Of a DNA stretch of 64,000 nucleotides, positions 44,126-53,012 are shown piece by piece. Positions within the stretch are counted from its first letter, which is position 1, and every line of letters starts with the position of its first letter. The translations under genes were made by a program, and so were the position numbers. The notes below the pieces were generated by a model. The model had not been told where the DNA came from, did no database searches, and worked only from the letters and a program-made list of their open reading frames with translations. The DNA comes from Calothrix sp. PCC 7507 (GTDB lineage Bacteria; Cyanobacteriota; Cyanobacteriia; Cyanobacteriales; Nostocaceae): NCBI RefSeq assembly GCF_000316575.1, contig NC_019682.1, positions 5,082,001 through 5,146,000 of the forward strand. The letters run 5' to 3'.

Positions 44126-44363
44126 CGACATTGAAAATCAAATTCCCGAACCAGATCCAGCGTGGGACTACTACCCACTTTGGCACTCATTGCAACATAT
44201 CAAAGCCAAAATCGACGCGGCTTTAAAAGTCATGGGTGCTAGTGAAGAGGCAAACTCTGGACTAGATCAAGAAATCAAAAATTTACTTGAACCAGCTTCA
44301 GATATGTTCATCCAAATCATTGAGCGAGAGTTGAATGTTGAATATGAAGATGAAGATGAATAA
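44118..44363 (+). CDS. Small acidic protein, 81 aa
   Basis: Starts at the ATG within the end of the previous gene. DYYPLWHSLQHIKAKIDAAL and a helical body with an acidic end. Overlaps the next gene by 8 bp, so the three genes form a coupled operon. Confidence 0.6.
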   Translation: MSNDIENQIPEPDPAWDYYPLWHSLQHIKAKIDAALKVMGASEEANSGLDQEIKNLLEPASDMFIQIIERELNVEYEDEDE

Positions 44364-44556
44364 ATACTCCATTCAACAAAGGCGGGAATACATCAAAGAC
44401 ATAATTTTTGATGCCAAGCCCAATTCATGGACGGCGATTGTTGTCCACAGTGAATACGATGTAGCTCTGCTAAATAAAGCTTTTACTCCTAGCTTGAAAC
44501 GCAAAGCCGCGGCGAAAAACTTCACTTTGGAATTCGCTGTACGCACCGCCCGATGA
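44356..44556 (+). CDS. Small basic protein, 66 aa
   Basis: From the ATG at 44356 the product is MNKYSIQQRREYIKDIIFDA and a basic C-terminal region (PSLKRKAAAKNFTLEFAVRT). Unknown family. Last of the coupled group before the noncoding stretch upstream of the IS110-type gene. Confidence 0.6.
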   Translation: MNKYSIQQRREYIKDIIFDAKPNSWTAIVVHSEYDVALLNKAFTPSLKRKAAAKNFTLEFAVRTAR

Positions 44557-44558
44557 GC

Positions 44559-44894
44559 CAGCCTGACTCACTGGCGAAACGGGTTAAGTCAGCAGTAAAG
44601 GACGTGATTGTTAGGGGATGGCTGGGAATGGAACCGACACGTCTACCCGTCGCGATCTGAGTCCAAATCAGACGTACAGCACTAAAACACAGCAGCTTAG
44701 GGCTTTTGCGATGAATCAAGCTTCAATGGCTTTCTCAGCTTCATAAGCTCGACTGCTGCAAATGTGCTGATTTTCCCAATGTCACCCCAGTTAGCGCTGG
44801 GGTATGCCTTGAGAGTGAACTAGGCTCAACGGCCTTCGGGTGATTCGCAGGCAGTGACATTAGGGATTCAAGTAAACCACCCAGAGGGAATCGA
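44559..44894 (+). ncRNA. Structured noncoding segment, candidate bridge RNA of the IS110-type recombinase
   Basis: 336 bp without a gene. Several hairpins can be drawn: GCCAG-CCTGACTCA-CTGGC (44559-44577), TCTGA-GTCCAAA-TCAGA (about 44656-44672) within a longer CGTCT...AGACG arm, and CCCCAG-TTAGCG-CTGGGG (about 44783-44800). IS110-group elements encode their bridge RNA in the noncoding end upstream of the recombinase, which is where this lies. No covariance evidence is available here. Confidence 0.4.
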
Positions 44895-46073
44895 ATGACG
44901 AGAATTTTAGGACTTGATATCAGCAAGTCCTCAGTTTCAGCTTGTCTTTTGTTAGAAAAGCCAGATCAACCACGTCAATTTTACTACGATCACAAATTCC
45001 TGAAACTAGAAGCGAACGCTGAAGGAATTCGCGCACTCTTGGAACTGCAGCCCGACGTTGCACTAATGGAACCAACAGGGAATAACTACTCGAAATTATG
45101 GGGTACGCATTTAGCCCGCGCCGGAGTGGAAGTAAGGCTCGTTGGTCACAAAGAGTTGCGGAATTACCGTGCTAATCACCTGGCGTTGCCCGATAAAGAT
45201 GATGATGCTGACTCCTTAGCATTAGCTTGTTACTACTTCGATTACCACCAGGAGCCGCGCCGATTTGTACAAATTCGGGATGAGGTGATTGTCAGAATTC
45301 GGGAATTGGTTTTAAGACTCGCTCACCTCAACAGGGTGCAATCGCCTATCATCAACCGCCTACGGCAAGACTTGGCTTGGCAGTTTCCAGAAGTGGCTCA
45401 TACGCAATCAGTTCGCGGCAAGTCTGGTCAAGTTCCCTTGTTGTGGGGTTGGCTTTGTGGTGTGCGCCAAAGTAAAAAATACGATTTACTGTACAAGTTA
45501 ACAGTGGGACTAGGCATAACTGCCACTGTTCGGCATCACGCCGAACGCCTTTGCAATCTCCAGCGGGAGGAATTCAGCATCGAGGAGGAGTTAGCCCAGC
45601 TACTCAACGATTCACGTTTTGAGAAATACCGCGCTATATTCGCACGTTTCGGCTTTGGCACTCGCTTGCAGTCAGTGTTAATCTCCCAAATTTACCCCAT
45701 TGAGGCTTTCATGGATGCTGAGGGAAAACCGGAAGTGAGGATACGCCAGGGACGGAATTCTAAAAAACCTACCAAGCGTCACCTTTCACTTAGGAGATTC
45801 CAGAAGGCTTTGGGCATGGCTCCCAGCTTGGAATCGTCAGGCGATAAACATAAAACCAAGGTAATTGGAGGTAGTGATTTATGTCGTAAAGCCTTATGGC
45901 AGTGGGTGTTTACCAGAATTGAGCCGAAGCGATCGCGCCTTGCCAATCACATAGGAATCAAGTTAGGTGAACTGCTGGATACTGAAAAAGCAGTAGGCCG
46001 CCCGGTCAAGCTGGTCAGAATGAAGGTGGCAGCTAAAGCAGCGCGGTTGTTATTCAGGGAGTTAGTTAAATGA
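44895..46073 (+). CDS. IS110-type DEDD recombinase/transposase, 392 aa
   Basis: N-terminal RuvC-like DEDD domain: Asp8 in ILGLDISKSSV, Glu59 in ALMEPTGNNY, and the acidic pair in LPDKDDDADSLALACYY. C-terminal Tnp domain: ALGMAPSLESSGDKHKTKVI, with the conserved Gly-x-x-Pro, Ser-Gly and a following RKALWQWV helix. The gene is part of the element operon: its stop overlaps the next gene (ATGA) and no terminal repeats of a separate IS are visible, so it may serve the element rather than be a passenger IS. Confidence 0.85.
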   Translation: MTRILGLDISKSSVSACLLLEKPDQPRQFYYDHKFLKLEANAEGIRALLELQPDVALMEPTGNNYSKLWGTHLARAGVEVRLVGHKELRNYRANHLALPDKDDDADSLALACYYFDYHQEPRRFVQIRDEVIVRIRELVLRLAHLNRVQSPIINRLRQDLAWQFPEVAHTQSVRGKSGQVPLLWGWLCGVRQSKKYDLLYKLTVGLGITATVRHHAERLCNLQREEFSIEEELAQLLNDSRFEKYRAIFARFGFGTRLQSVLISQIYPIEAFMDAEGKPEVRIRQGRNSKKPTKRHLSLRRFQKALGMAPSLESSGDKHKTKVIGGSDLCRKALWQWVFTRIEPKRSRLANHIGIKLGELLDTEKAVGRPVKLVRMKVAAKAARLLFRELVK

Positions 46074-46204
46074 CTGATAATCATCTGGATTGTAAGTTAA
46101 CAATCCAGCTATCTGAAGGAGGTAAGCGGAAGCAGAGGACTGTGAAAATTACTCAAGACCAAGCACAAGCTCTTTTGGATCTAATCCGTCAAAAATACTC
46201 CTAA
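46070..46204 (+). CDS. Very small protein coupled to the IS110-type gene, 44 aa
   Basis: MTDNHLDCKLTIQLSEGGKR then KITQDQAQALLDLIRQKY; one beta hairpin and one helix. ATG overlaps the recombinase stop. The coupling argues that it is translated and functionally linked. Confidence 0.55.
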   Translation: MTDNHLDCKLTIQLSEGGKRKQRTVKITQDQAQALLDLIRQKYS

Positions 46205-46213
46205 TTAATTCTT

Positions 46214-46249
46214 AGGCGATCGCATTTAGTGGAGAAAGTGCGATCGCCT
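46214..46249 (+). terminator. HIP1-derived hairpin
   Basis: AGGCGATCGCA (46214-46224) and TGCGATCGCCT (46239-46249) are a perfect inverted repeat after the 44-aa gene, followed by TAAAA. Confidence 0.6.
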
Positions 46250-46270
46250 TAAAAGCTAAAAGTAAAAGAT

Positions 46271-46459
46271 ATGACGAGAATACTACAAATAGGCGATCGG
46301 GTCTGGGGTACGATGGGCGGACCGGTCGGGTTGGTCATTGATGTTCGCTTGCATGAGGTACAAGGACATCAAGAAGCATTGGTTGAGTACTATTGGGGAA
46401 AATCTTATTGGTACAAGTCTGACGAGCTAGTTCGTACTTGCCTTTCTTTATCCAAGTGA
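46271..46459 (+). CDS. Small element protein, 62 aa
   Basis: RILQIGDRVWGTMGGPVGLV and VEYYWGKSYWYKSDELV look like a small SH3-like beta barrel. It is the last gene before the right boundary and ends 3 bp before the ATGA of the ATPase gene. Confidence 0.65.
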   Translation: MTRILQIGDRVWGTMGGPVGLVIDVRLHEVQGHQEALVEYYWGKSYWYKSDELVRTCLSLSK

Positions 46460-46462
46460 CAA

Positions 46463-48544
46463 ATGACTAGAGTGAAGCTGACGGGGATGAAGTTGTGCAA
46501 TTTTCGCTCCTTTTATGGCAAAACACCAGAAATCATCTTAGCTGGGGGAGATGTTCACAACACAACGATTCTTCATGGCAATAATGGCTCAGGGAAAACT
46601 AGTCTATTAAATGCATTTACGTGGGTATTATATGAAAAATTTAGTGCGGCTTTCGCGTCAACAGAACAGCTAGTAAATAAACGGGCGATCGCTGAAGCTA
46701 AAACCGGGCAGAGTGTAGAATGTTGGGTAGAGGTTTCCTGGGAACACGAAAACAAACGTTACAACGTCAAACGCCAGTGTCGGGTTTATAAAAATGAAAC
46801 CGACTTTGATATTGGTAAGACAGAATTATTCATGCAGGTAGCTGGAGATGATGGAAGGTGGTATTTTCCACTCCAGCAACCAGATGAAATAATTGGACAA
46901 ATTCTCCCTGCTAGTTTACATCAATATTTTTTCTTTGATGGTGAGCGAATTGAAGAGATAGTTCGTTCTGATAAAAAATCGGAGATTGCTGAAGCCACAA
47001 AAATTTTCTTGGGTGTAGAAGTAATCAACCGTTCCATCAAACACCTGGGAGAAGCCAAAAAAAGTTTAGAAAATGAGTTAAAAGCTATTGGTGATTCAGA
47101 AATAAAAAAACTTCTGAAGGAACAAGAAAAGCTAGAAAAAGAGATTGGTAAAATCACTAAACGACAAACAGAAATCCAACAAGAATTAGCATATCAACAA
47201 ACGTTTAAAAAAGAGACGAGTAACCGGTTGCGAGAACTCAGCGCTGCTAAAGAACTGCAAGAAAGAAGACAGGAGTTAGAGAATCAGAAAATATCCAACC
47301 AAGAAACACTACGCCAAACTAGAGAAGCACTGAAAAAAATTATTTCATCACGTGGTTATACAGTATTACTATCAGAAACAACATCACAGTTCCGCTCAAT
47401 TATTCATAATTTAAAGCAGCAAGGACAATTAACCTCTGGAATTTCCCGAGAATTTATCAATGACTTACTAAACTCCCAACGCTGCATTTGTGGTGCAGAA
47501 TTACATGCAGGTAGTCATTCCCAAGAATATGTAAGACTTTGGTTAGAAAGAGCAGGTTCTTCAGCAGTAGAAGAAACTGCTATCCGGATGAGTGCCCAAG
47601 TGGATGAAATTGATAAGCAAGCGACAGCATTTTGGGAAGAAGTTGATAGAGAACAAGCCAGGATTAATCAGTTAAGGCAAACCATATCCCAAATTGAAGG
47701 CGAATTAGATAACATTCAAGAACGGTTGCGAAAAGATGCTAACGAAGAAATTAGCAGTTTACAAAAACGCTTAGATGAGATTGAAAATAAAATTGATGAA
47801 TTTAACCGAGAGCAGGGTGCAAACCAGCAGCAAATTACTCACATTAAAACAGAGATAGACAGTTTAGGAAAACAAATTGCCAAGCAGAAGGTAAATGAAG
47901 AAAGACAAGCATTAGCACAGCGACGCATTAATGCTACTCAAGACGCAATTGAACGGTTAACAGAAGTGAGAAACCTTCAAGAAAAGCAATTTCGCCTGCA
48001 ACTAGAAAAGCGGGTACAGGAGATATTCAGCGAGATATCTTTCACGCCATACATCCCTAAAATTAGCGATAAATATGAACTAACACTGATAGAAAATACA
48101 GCCGGGATAGAAGCACCAGTCGCCGCCTCTACAGGCGAGAATCAAATTCTCAGCTTATCTTTTATCGCCAGTATTATTGACAGAGTGCGGGAATGGAGTG
48201 AAAAGCGAAAAATGATGATGATTCCAGATAGCAATACCTTCCCTATTGTCATGGATTCACCATTTGGGAGCTTGGATGAAATTTCTCGGCGACGAATTGC
48301 TAGAACAATTCCCAAATTAGCAAATCAGTTAATTGTGTTAGTGACTAAAACGCAGTGGCGGGGTGAAGTAGCAGAGGAAATGGCTGACAGAATTGGTAGG
48401 GAATATGTGCTTACCTACTATTCATCTAAGCCTGATTGTGAGCAGGATTATATTGAATTGGGTGGTGAAAGATATCCTTTAATAAGGCAAAGCCCTAATG
48501 AGTTTGAATATACCGAGATTATGGAAGTAGAGCGGGATAGATAA
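46463..48544 (+). CDS. DndD-like SMC-family ATPase, 693 aa
   Basis: ABC/SMC-type ATPase: Walker A HGNNGSGKTSLLNAF at residues 38-52, FFFDGERIEEI as in DndD proteins, about 350 residues of coiled coil interrupted by RCICGAEL (Cys341, Cys343) as a reduced zinc-hook-like apex, signature STGENQILSLSFI near 556 and Walker B FPIVMDSPFGSLDE near 592. It differs from the canonical DndD at 58883 and is 10 kb away, so it is probably a separate defence or repair ATPase. Its start codon lies at the right end of the 16-kb element. Confidence 0.8.
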   Translation: MTRVKLTGMKLCNFRSFYGKTPEIILAGGDVHNTTILHGNNGSGKTSLLNAFTWVLYEKFSAAFASTEQLVNKRAIAEAKTGQSVECWVEVSWEHENKRYNVKRQCRVYKNETDFDIGKTELFMQVAGDDGRWYFPLQQPDEIIGQILPASLHQYFFFDGERIEEIVRSDKKSEIAEATKIFLGVEVINRSIKHLGEAKKSLENELKAIGDSEIKKLLKEQEKLEKEIGKITKRQTEIQQELAYQQTFKKETSNRLRELSAAKELQERRQELENQKISNQETLRQTREALKKIISSRGYTVLLSETTSQFRSIIHNLKQQGQLTSGISREFINDLLNSQRCICGAELHAGSHSQEYVRLWLERAGSSAVEETAIRMSAQVDEIDKQATAFWEEVDREQARINQLRQTISQIEGELDNIQERLRKDANEEISSLQKRLDEIENKIDEFNREQGANQQQITHIKTEIDSLGKQIAKQKVNEERQALAQRRINATQDAIERLTEVRNLQEKQFRLQLEKRVQEIFSEISFTPYIPKISDKYELTLIENTAGIEAPVAASTGENQILSLSFIASIIDRVREWSEKRKMMMIPDSNTFPIVMDSPFGSLDEISRRRIARTIPKLANQLIVLVTKTQWRGEVAEEMADRIGREYVLTYYSSKPDCEQDYIELGGERYPLIRQSPNEFEYTEIMEVERDR

Positions 48545-48986
48545 ATCCGATTTGATTATTGAAAAAAAATTAGTATCTGTAGGGTGGGCAATGCCCACCA
48601 AAACCCGTATATGGTGGGCATTGCCCAACGCCACTTGACGCCAGTCGCCTCAAGTCGGGAAACCCGCCCACGGCGCTGGCTCCTTTAAGCCGGGAAACCC
48701 GTCCAACGCAGTGGCTCCCCTACGTATATTTCAAAAATCAAATAGTAGTCCTATAGATAATGTACGTGTTTTTAGTACAGTCATCAGTCATCAGTCATCA
48801 GTCATCAGTCATCAGATTTAATCACTTTTATTTATCGGTTTAAGAAAAAATTAGATTTGCTTGTACTGAGTAGTCAGCCTTAAGATTGATGTCATGAACA
48901 GCCAAGGTACCTGGCGTTGAACAATTTCCTGAACTACAGAGAAGTAGAGAAGGACTGAGAAAGCAGTATTATTGTGAGCAACGATC
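48545..48986. other. Intergenic repeats
   Basis: No gene. Contains GGTGGGCAATGCCCACC and GGTGGGCATTGCCC (48583-48626), GC-rich dispersed repeat sequence to about 48720, and five TCATCAG heptamers at 48780-48815. Confidence 0.7.
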
Positions 48987-49646
48987 ATGACTTGGTTAAT
49001 TACTACATTACTTATTGGGATATCTGCGGCTTTTGCAACTACTTTTGACGATAATTTATATTTGACGGCATTTTTCGGCAAAGTCAATCGTCACTTTCGT
49101 CCCAAACATATTGTTCTTGGTGAATTTCTGGGATTCACAACATTAGTAATTGCTAGTCTCCCCGGTTTCTTTGGAGGGCTAGTGCTTCCCGAAGCCTGGA
49201 TTGGATTACTAGGTTTGCTTCCAGTCATGATTGGTATCAGCCATATCATGAGTCGTGAACAGGAAGTAGAAGCAGTGCAAACTGTGTCAGTGAACTTCAC
49301 TTCTCCTACCAAACCCCAGCGCCATAATAAATCACTGTTAGCAACTCTCCGCGATCCTCAAACGTACCGCGTTTCGGCAGTCACGATCGCTAATGGTGGA
49401 AATAATATCGGCATTTATGTACCGTTGTTTGCCAGTAGCAATCTTCCGAGTTTAGGCGTGATTTTGGGTGTATGCTATTTTACTGTCGGGTTTTGGTGCT
49501 TCCTCTCTTACAATCTCACTCGTAACCCTCTCATGGCTCCCGTTCTAGCCCGCTATGGTCGGAAAGTCTTCCCCTTCGTGTTAATCTGGTTGGGCTGCTC
49601 CATTATGTTTAAAAGTGGCACTTTCCAACTTTTACCGGGCTTTTAA
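48987..49646 (+). CDS. CadD-type cadmium resistance transporter, 219 aa
   Basis: Five to six membrane segments with the family motifs AFATTFDDNLYLTAFFGKV near the N-terminus and TIANGGNNIGIYVPLFASSN in the middle. CadD proteins export or confer tolerance to cadmium and related cations; some homologues have other solutes. Length is normal. Single gene. Confidence 0.85.
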   Translation: MTWLITTLLIGISAAFATTFDDNLYLTAFFGKVNRHFRPKHIVLGEFLGFTTLVIASLPGFFGGLVLPEAWIGLLGLLPVMIGISHIMSREQEVEAVQTVSVNFTSPTKPQRHNKSLLATLRDPQTYRVSAVTIANGGNNIGIYVPLFASSNLPSLGVILGVCYFTVGFWCFLSYNLTRNPLMAPVLARYGRKVFPFVLIWLGCSIMFKSGTFQLLPGF

Positions 49647-49782
49647 TGAGGCGATACTCTATCGACAAGCCAGGGTAAGCGCATCTGAAATAACTGCATA
49701 CTTGATTACTGAACCCTCCTGACTATTGCGGATGTCGTAGAAAGTCAGGGTGGGAGTCTTCGTTTTATCCTAAAATCTATGA

Positions 49783-51681
49783 ATGATTTGCAAATATACT
49801 TTAGTACTACTCACCACTGTTTTAACTTTATCCCACTCCAAGGCCTTAGCCTTTGCCGACACCCAAACTTACTGGGCTAAAGATTGTGTCCAAAAATTAG
49901 GAGAGCGTAAACTAATTACGGGCTACCCTGATGGTAGTTTTCGCCCAGAAGCAACGGTGACACGCGCCGAAGCAGCAGTATTAATGTTGAATGCTTTTCC
50001 AGATGCACCGATAAAGCGTAGCACTACAACATTTAAAGATATACCTACTAATTATTGGGCAAATCAAGCAATCTCTACTGCTTACCAAAAAGGATTCTTC
50101 TCCGGTTATCCGGGTGGTATCTTCCAACCCAACCAGCCAATTCCCCGCGCCCAAATCATTGGTGTTGTAGCTGGAGGAAAAAATTATAGCCCTGTCTCCA
50201 ACCCAACGCAGACATTACAACAATATTTTAATGATGCGGGACAAATTCCTAACTATGCCCAAAATGCGATCGCATCTGCGACTATTAATAGTATTGTTGT
50301 CAATTATCCCAATGTCAAACAGCTAAAACCACAGCAAAGCGCGACTAGAGGCGAAGTTGCAGCTTTGATATGTCGGGCGTTAAATATCTACACGGTTCCC
50401 CCACAATATATTGCCGGAATCGAAGTAAATCCGCAAGAAGTACGCCTTTTACCTGGAAAACTCGATACTATCCCTACCTTTAACAGCAATAGTCCCGAAT
50501 TGGTAACAACTGAAGGAATTTTACTCTCAACTTTCCCTCCAGATGGGAAACAAGTACAGTCAGCACATTTAAATTATCCCTTTCAAAACAGATTTGATTT
50601 ATTTGCCCATCATATCGTCAGGGCGGAAACACCAGACCAAAACCGCACCGTTTACCAAGGGATAATTGTTTATAATCCAGGGGATGAACCTGTGACACTG
50701 CAAGTATTAGATGCAGCCAGTTATCTATCCAGGGAAGCACCGTTTATCGCTTTACCTGATGTGGTCGAGAATCCCCAAGGTACAGTTTACTCTGGCCCAG
50801 GCGATCGCACAATGAATGATGTGTTACGGGGAGTTCGCCTAGGGATTTTCCCCGAAAAACTGGTGATAGCACCGCGAACAACTCAAATCCTAGCGAATTT
50901 ACCCATTCCCGTACAGGCTCCTGCTTCTAACGGTCGCACGACGATGATGCGCTTGGCAAGTAGTAGCCCAGTTTATCTCGCAAATTTAGTCAAAAATAGT
51001 AATATTCCACCCACCTTAGCCGAGTGGCAAAAGCTTCTGGATACAGGCAGTTTAGCAGGAAAGCGTGACCCCATTCCCACACCTCTCGACCCTCCCAGAG
51101 AACCAACGGTATTTAGTCGCGTCGCTGGTGTCTCCCAAGGTACCCAATGGCAAACACAGGTTACGGATAATCCCAATGTGTCTGAGTTAACGATACCCCA
51201 ACCAGGAAAGGCGTTTTCTTATCCTTTGGGAACTGTACATTTAATTACTCTCAGCACTGGACAAATTCAAAGTGCAGCTATGTTGAAACGCTATCCTGAT
51301 ACAGCTTACTTTGCTCACAGTAACTATGGTGTTGAATACAATCTGACTTTACCCCTGAGAAATATTACTAATCAAACTCAGACTGTAACTGTATCAATCC
51401 AGACTCCTGTGAAGGATGAAGGGGGAACAGATAGACTGCTGTTTTTAAAGCCAGGTGTAGAACAGATATTTTTTCGGGGAACGGTACGACTGCGTTACAT
51501 CGATGATAATGGTGTGGAAAAGACGCGCTATGTGCATTTGGTACAGCGTCGGGGACAAAGGGGTGAACCGTTGGTGACGCTGAAGATGTTGGCGGGTGGG
51601 AAGAGGGAGGTACAGGTGGACTTTTTGTATCCTCCTGATTCTACGCCACCACAGGTTTTGACGGTGAGGACGGAGGGGTGA
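49783..51681 (+). CDS. SLH-domain plus DUF3370 surface protein, 632 aa
   Basis: Signal peptide of about 25 residues (LLTTVLTLSHSKALA). Three SLH repeats follow (DTQTYWAKDCVQKLGERKLI; PTNYWANQAISTAYQKGFFS; PNYAQNAIASATINSIVV), which attach proteins to peptidoglycan-linked polymer in the outer envelope. The rest (EVRLLPGKLDTIPTFNSNSP; HLNYPFQNRFDLFAHHIV) is the DUF3370 region found in cyanobacterial envelope proteins. No catalytic motif. Role in cell-envelope structure is likely but unproven. Confidence 0.88.
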   Translation: MICKYTLVLLTTVLTLSHSKALAFADTQTYWAKDCVQKLGERKLITGYPDGSFRPEATVTRAEAAVLMLNAFPDAPIKRSTTTFKDIPTNYWANQAISTAYQKGFFSGYPGGIFQPNQPIPRAQIIGVVAGGKNYSPVSNPTQTLQQYFNDAGQIPNYAQNAIASATINSIVVNYPNVKQLKPQQSATRGEVAALICRALNIYTVPPQYIAGIEVNPQEVRLLPGKLDTIPTFNSNSPELVTTEGILLSTFPPDGKQVQSAHLNYPFQNRFDLFAHHIVRAETPDQNRTVYQGIIVYNPGDEPVTLQVLDAASYLSREAPFIALPDVVENPQGTVYSGPGDRTMNDVLRGVRLGIFPEKLVIAPRTTQILANLPIPVQAPASNGRTTMMRLASSSPVYLANLVKNSNIPPTLAEWQKLLDTGSLAGKRDPIPTPLDPPREPTVFSRVAGVSQGTQWQTQVTDNPNVSELTIPQPGKAFSYPLGTVHLITLSTGQIQSAAMLKRYPDTAYFAHSNYGVEYNLTLPLRNITNQTQTVTVSIQTPVKDEGGTDRLLFLKPGVEQIFFRGTVRLRYIDDNGVEKTRYVHLVQRRGQRGEPLVTLKMLAGGKREVQVDFLYPPDSTPPQVLTVRTEG

Positions 51682-51752
51682 TTTTTTCACGCAGAGGCGC
51701 CCAGGCGCGGAGGTTTTTTAGTTAGAGTTGAGAAAAAGAGAGGAATGAAATT

Positions 51753-52322
51753 ATGGTTGCGAGTCCAGATGGAAATTATATGTCGCCTCATGAATATCTG
51801 GAATGGGAAGAACGCCAAGAAATTAAATATGAATATATTGATGGTGAAGTTTTCGCTATGACTGAGGTTACTATTCCTCACAATACCATTGCCCTAAATT
51901 TGGCTTCAGCATTAAAATTTCATCTTCGAGGAGGTTCATATCGTGTCAATATGGCGGGTGCAAAAGTAGGCGTATCTGAAAACAGGTTTTTTCATTATCC
52001 CGATGTTGTGGTGAGTTGCGATGAACGGGATAAACAAGCTATTCAATTTCTCCAATATCCTTGTTTAATTGTTGAAGTTCTGTCCCCAAGTACGGAAGCT
52101 TACGACAGAGGTAAAAAATTTACGCGGTATCGTCGGATTGAGACTTTGCGAGAATACGTCCTCATCGATGCTGAAAAAATTGGTTTAGATTGTTTTCGGT
52201 TAAATGATAGGGGATTATGGGAGTTACATCCTTATGAAGCAGGGGATGAGGTTCATTTAACTAGTGTTGATTTTAAATTTCCTATTTCTTTGGTGTATGA
52301 GAATGTACAATTGTCAATTTAA
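51753..52322 (+). CDS. Uma2 family (DUF820) putative endonuclease, 189 aa
   Basis: PD-(D/E)XK-type fold: KYEYIDGEVFAMTEVTIPHN, the acidic FHYPDVVVSCDERD, and LIVEVLSPSTEAYDRGKKF with the E-x-L-S-P-S-T signature. Expanded in cyanobacteria; function is obscure (restriction, transposon domestication or repair have been suggested). Followed by a second, divergent Uma2 gene 28 bp downstream. Confidence 0.88.
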   Translation: MVASPDGNYMSPHEYLEWEERQEIKYEYIDGEVFAMTEVTIPHNTIALNLASALKFHLRGGSYRVNMAGAKVGVSENRFFHYPDVVVSCDERDKQAIQFLQYPCLIVEVLSPSTEAYDRGKKFTRYRRIETLREYVLIDAEKIGLDCFRLNDRGLWELHPYEAGDEVHLTSVDFKFPISLVYENVQLSI

Positions 52323-52350
52323 ATTTCACGCAGAGGCGCAGAGGGAAGAT

Positions 52351-52902
52351 ATGAGTATTAAAACTGAAGCAACTCTTGAAGATTTGTACCATTTACCTGA
52401 CAATTGTAAAGCAGAGATTGTCAATGGAAAATTGGTGCTGATGTCTCCAACTGGATTTTTACCAGGACGTGCAGGTGGTGAAATTTATGCTAATTTGTGT
52501 GATTATGAACGATTGACAAAAAGTGGTTATGCTTTGCCTGATAATGTCGGTTTTATTGTCAATCTTCCTAACCGTCGTTCTTTAAGTCCTGATGCCTCAT
52601 TTTATACTGGTAAACCTACAGGCGGGAAGTTTCTGAATGGTGCGCCTATATTTGCTGTTGAGGTGCGGAGTGAAAATGATTACGGTGATCAGGCTGAGGA
52701 AGATATGGCTAATAAACGCCGCGATTATTTTGCGGCTGGTACGCTGATAGTTTGGGATGTGGATGTACTCAAAGAGGAAGTTATCAGAGTATATCGCGCT
52801 AGTAATCCTGAAGAACCGCAAGTGTATCGCCGTGGTGAGGTGGCTGAAACTGAACCCGCAGTGCCAGGATGGACTATGTTAGTGGATAATTTGTTTGTTT
52901 AG
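52351..52902 (+). CDS. Uma2 family (DUF820) putative endonuclease, 183 aa
   Basis: Start at 52351 after GGGAAGAT; the upstream frame reads through a repeat (CACGCAGAGGCGCAGAGGG). Motifs are CKAEIVNGKLVLMSPTG, SLSPDASFYTG and FAVEVRSENDYGDQAEEDMA with the basic RRDYFAAGTLIVWDVD strand. Only distantly similar to the preceding Uma2 protein. Confidence 0.85.
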   Translation: MSIKTEATLEDLYHLPDNCKAEIVNGKLVLMSPTGFLPGRAGGEIYANLCDYERLTKSGYALPDNVGFIVNLPNRRSLSPDASFYTGKPTGGKFLNGAPIFAVEVRSENDYGDQAEEDMANKRRDYFAAGTLIVWDVDVLKEEVIRVYRASNPEEPQVYRRGEVAETEPAVPGWTMLVDNLFV

Positions 52903-53012
52903 GCGATCGCCTGCATACCAGTATAAAATACTACTTTAATAAGTGCGTAGGCATCTGTAGGCGATCGCTTTTGACTTTCGGTTAAAATAGCAACAATGTA
53001 GATATTAAAACA

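Larger units (their letters stand above)
30425..46466. mobile_element. Integrative element, about 16.0 kb, phage-like
   Basis: Bounded by ATGA at 30425-30428 and 46463-46466. Inside are a leftward operon of phage-structure-like genes (38863 to about 30425), a tyrosine recombinase (39083), two RHH-type regulators, a replication-initiator-like gene (41125) and a rightward operon ending with an IS110-type recombinase. Outside, coding content returns to a helicase/small gene on the left and a defence-type ATPase on the right. The exact ends are inferred from gene junctions, not from long direct repeats, which I do not see. Confidence 0.6.

Noticed and set aside
44619-44690. Possible tRNA (loop reading TGG on one strand, CCA on the other)
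   Set aside because: Only the anticodon-like hairpin pairs; the T-loop has C where a purine is required and neither acceptor nor D-arm can be formed. Treated as part of a structured noncoding segment.
30425-46466. Heterocyst-specific excision element of the nifD/fdxN/hupL type
   Set aside because: No long direct repeats at the ends, the recombinase is not at an end, and the interrupted genes are not recognised heterocyst genes. A developmental role is not excluded but is unsupported.
46463-48544. Second copy of dndD
   Set aside because: Shares the family architecture but differs in length, apex motif and P-loop, and is not linked to dndC/E, so I call it DndD-like only.
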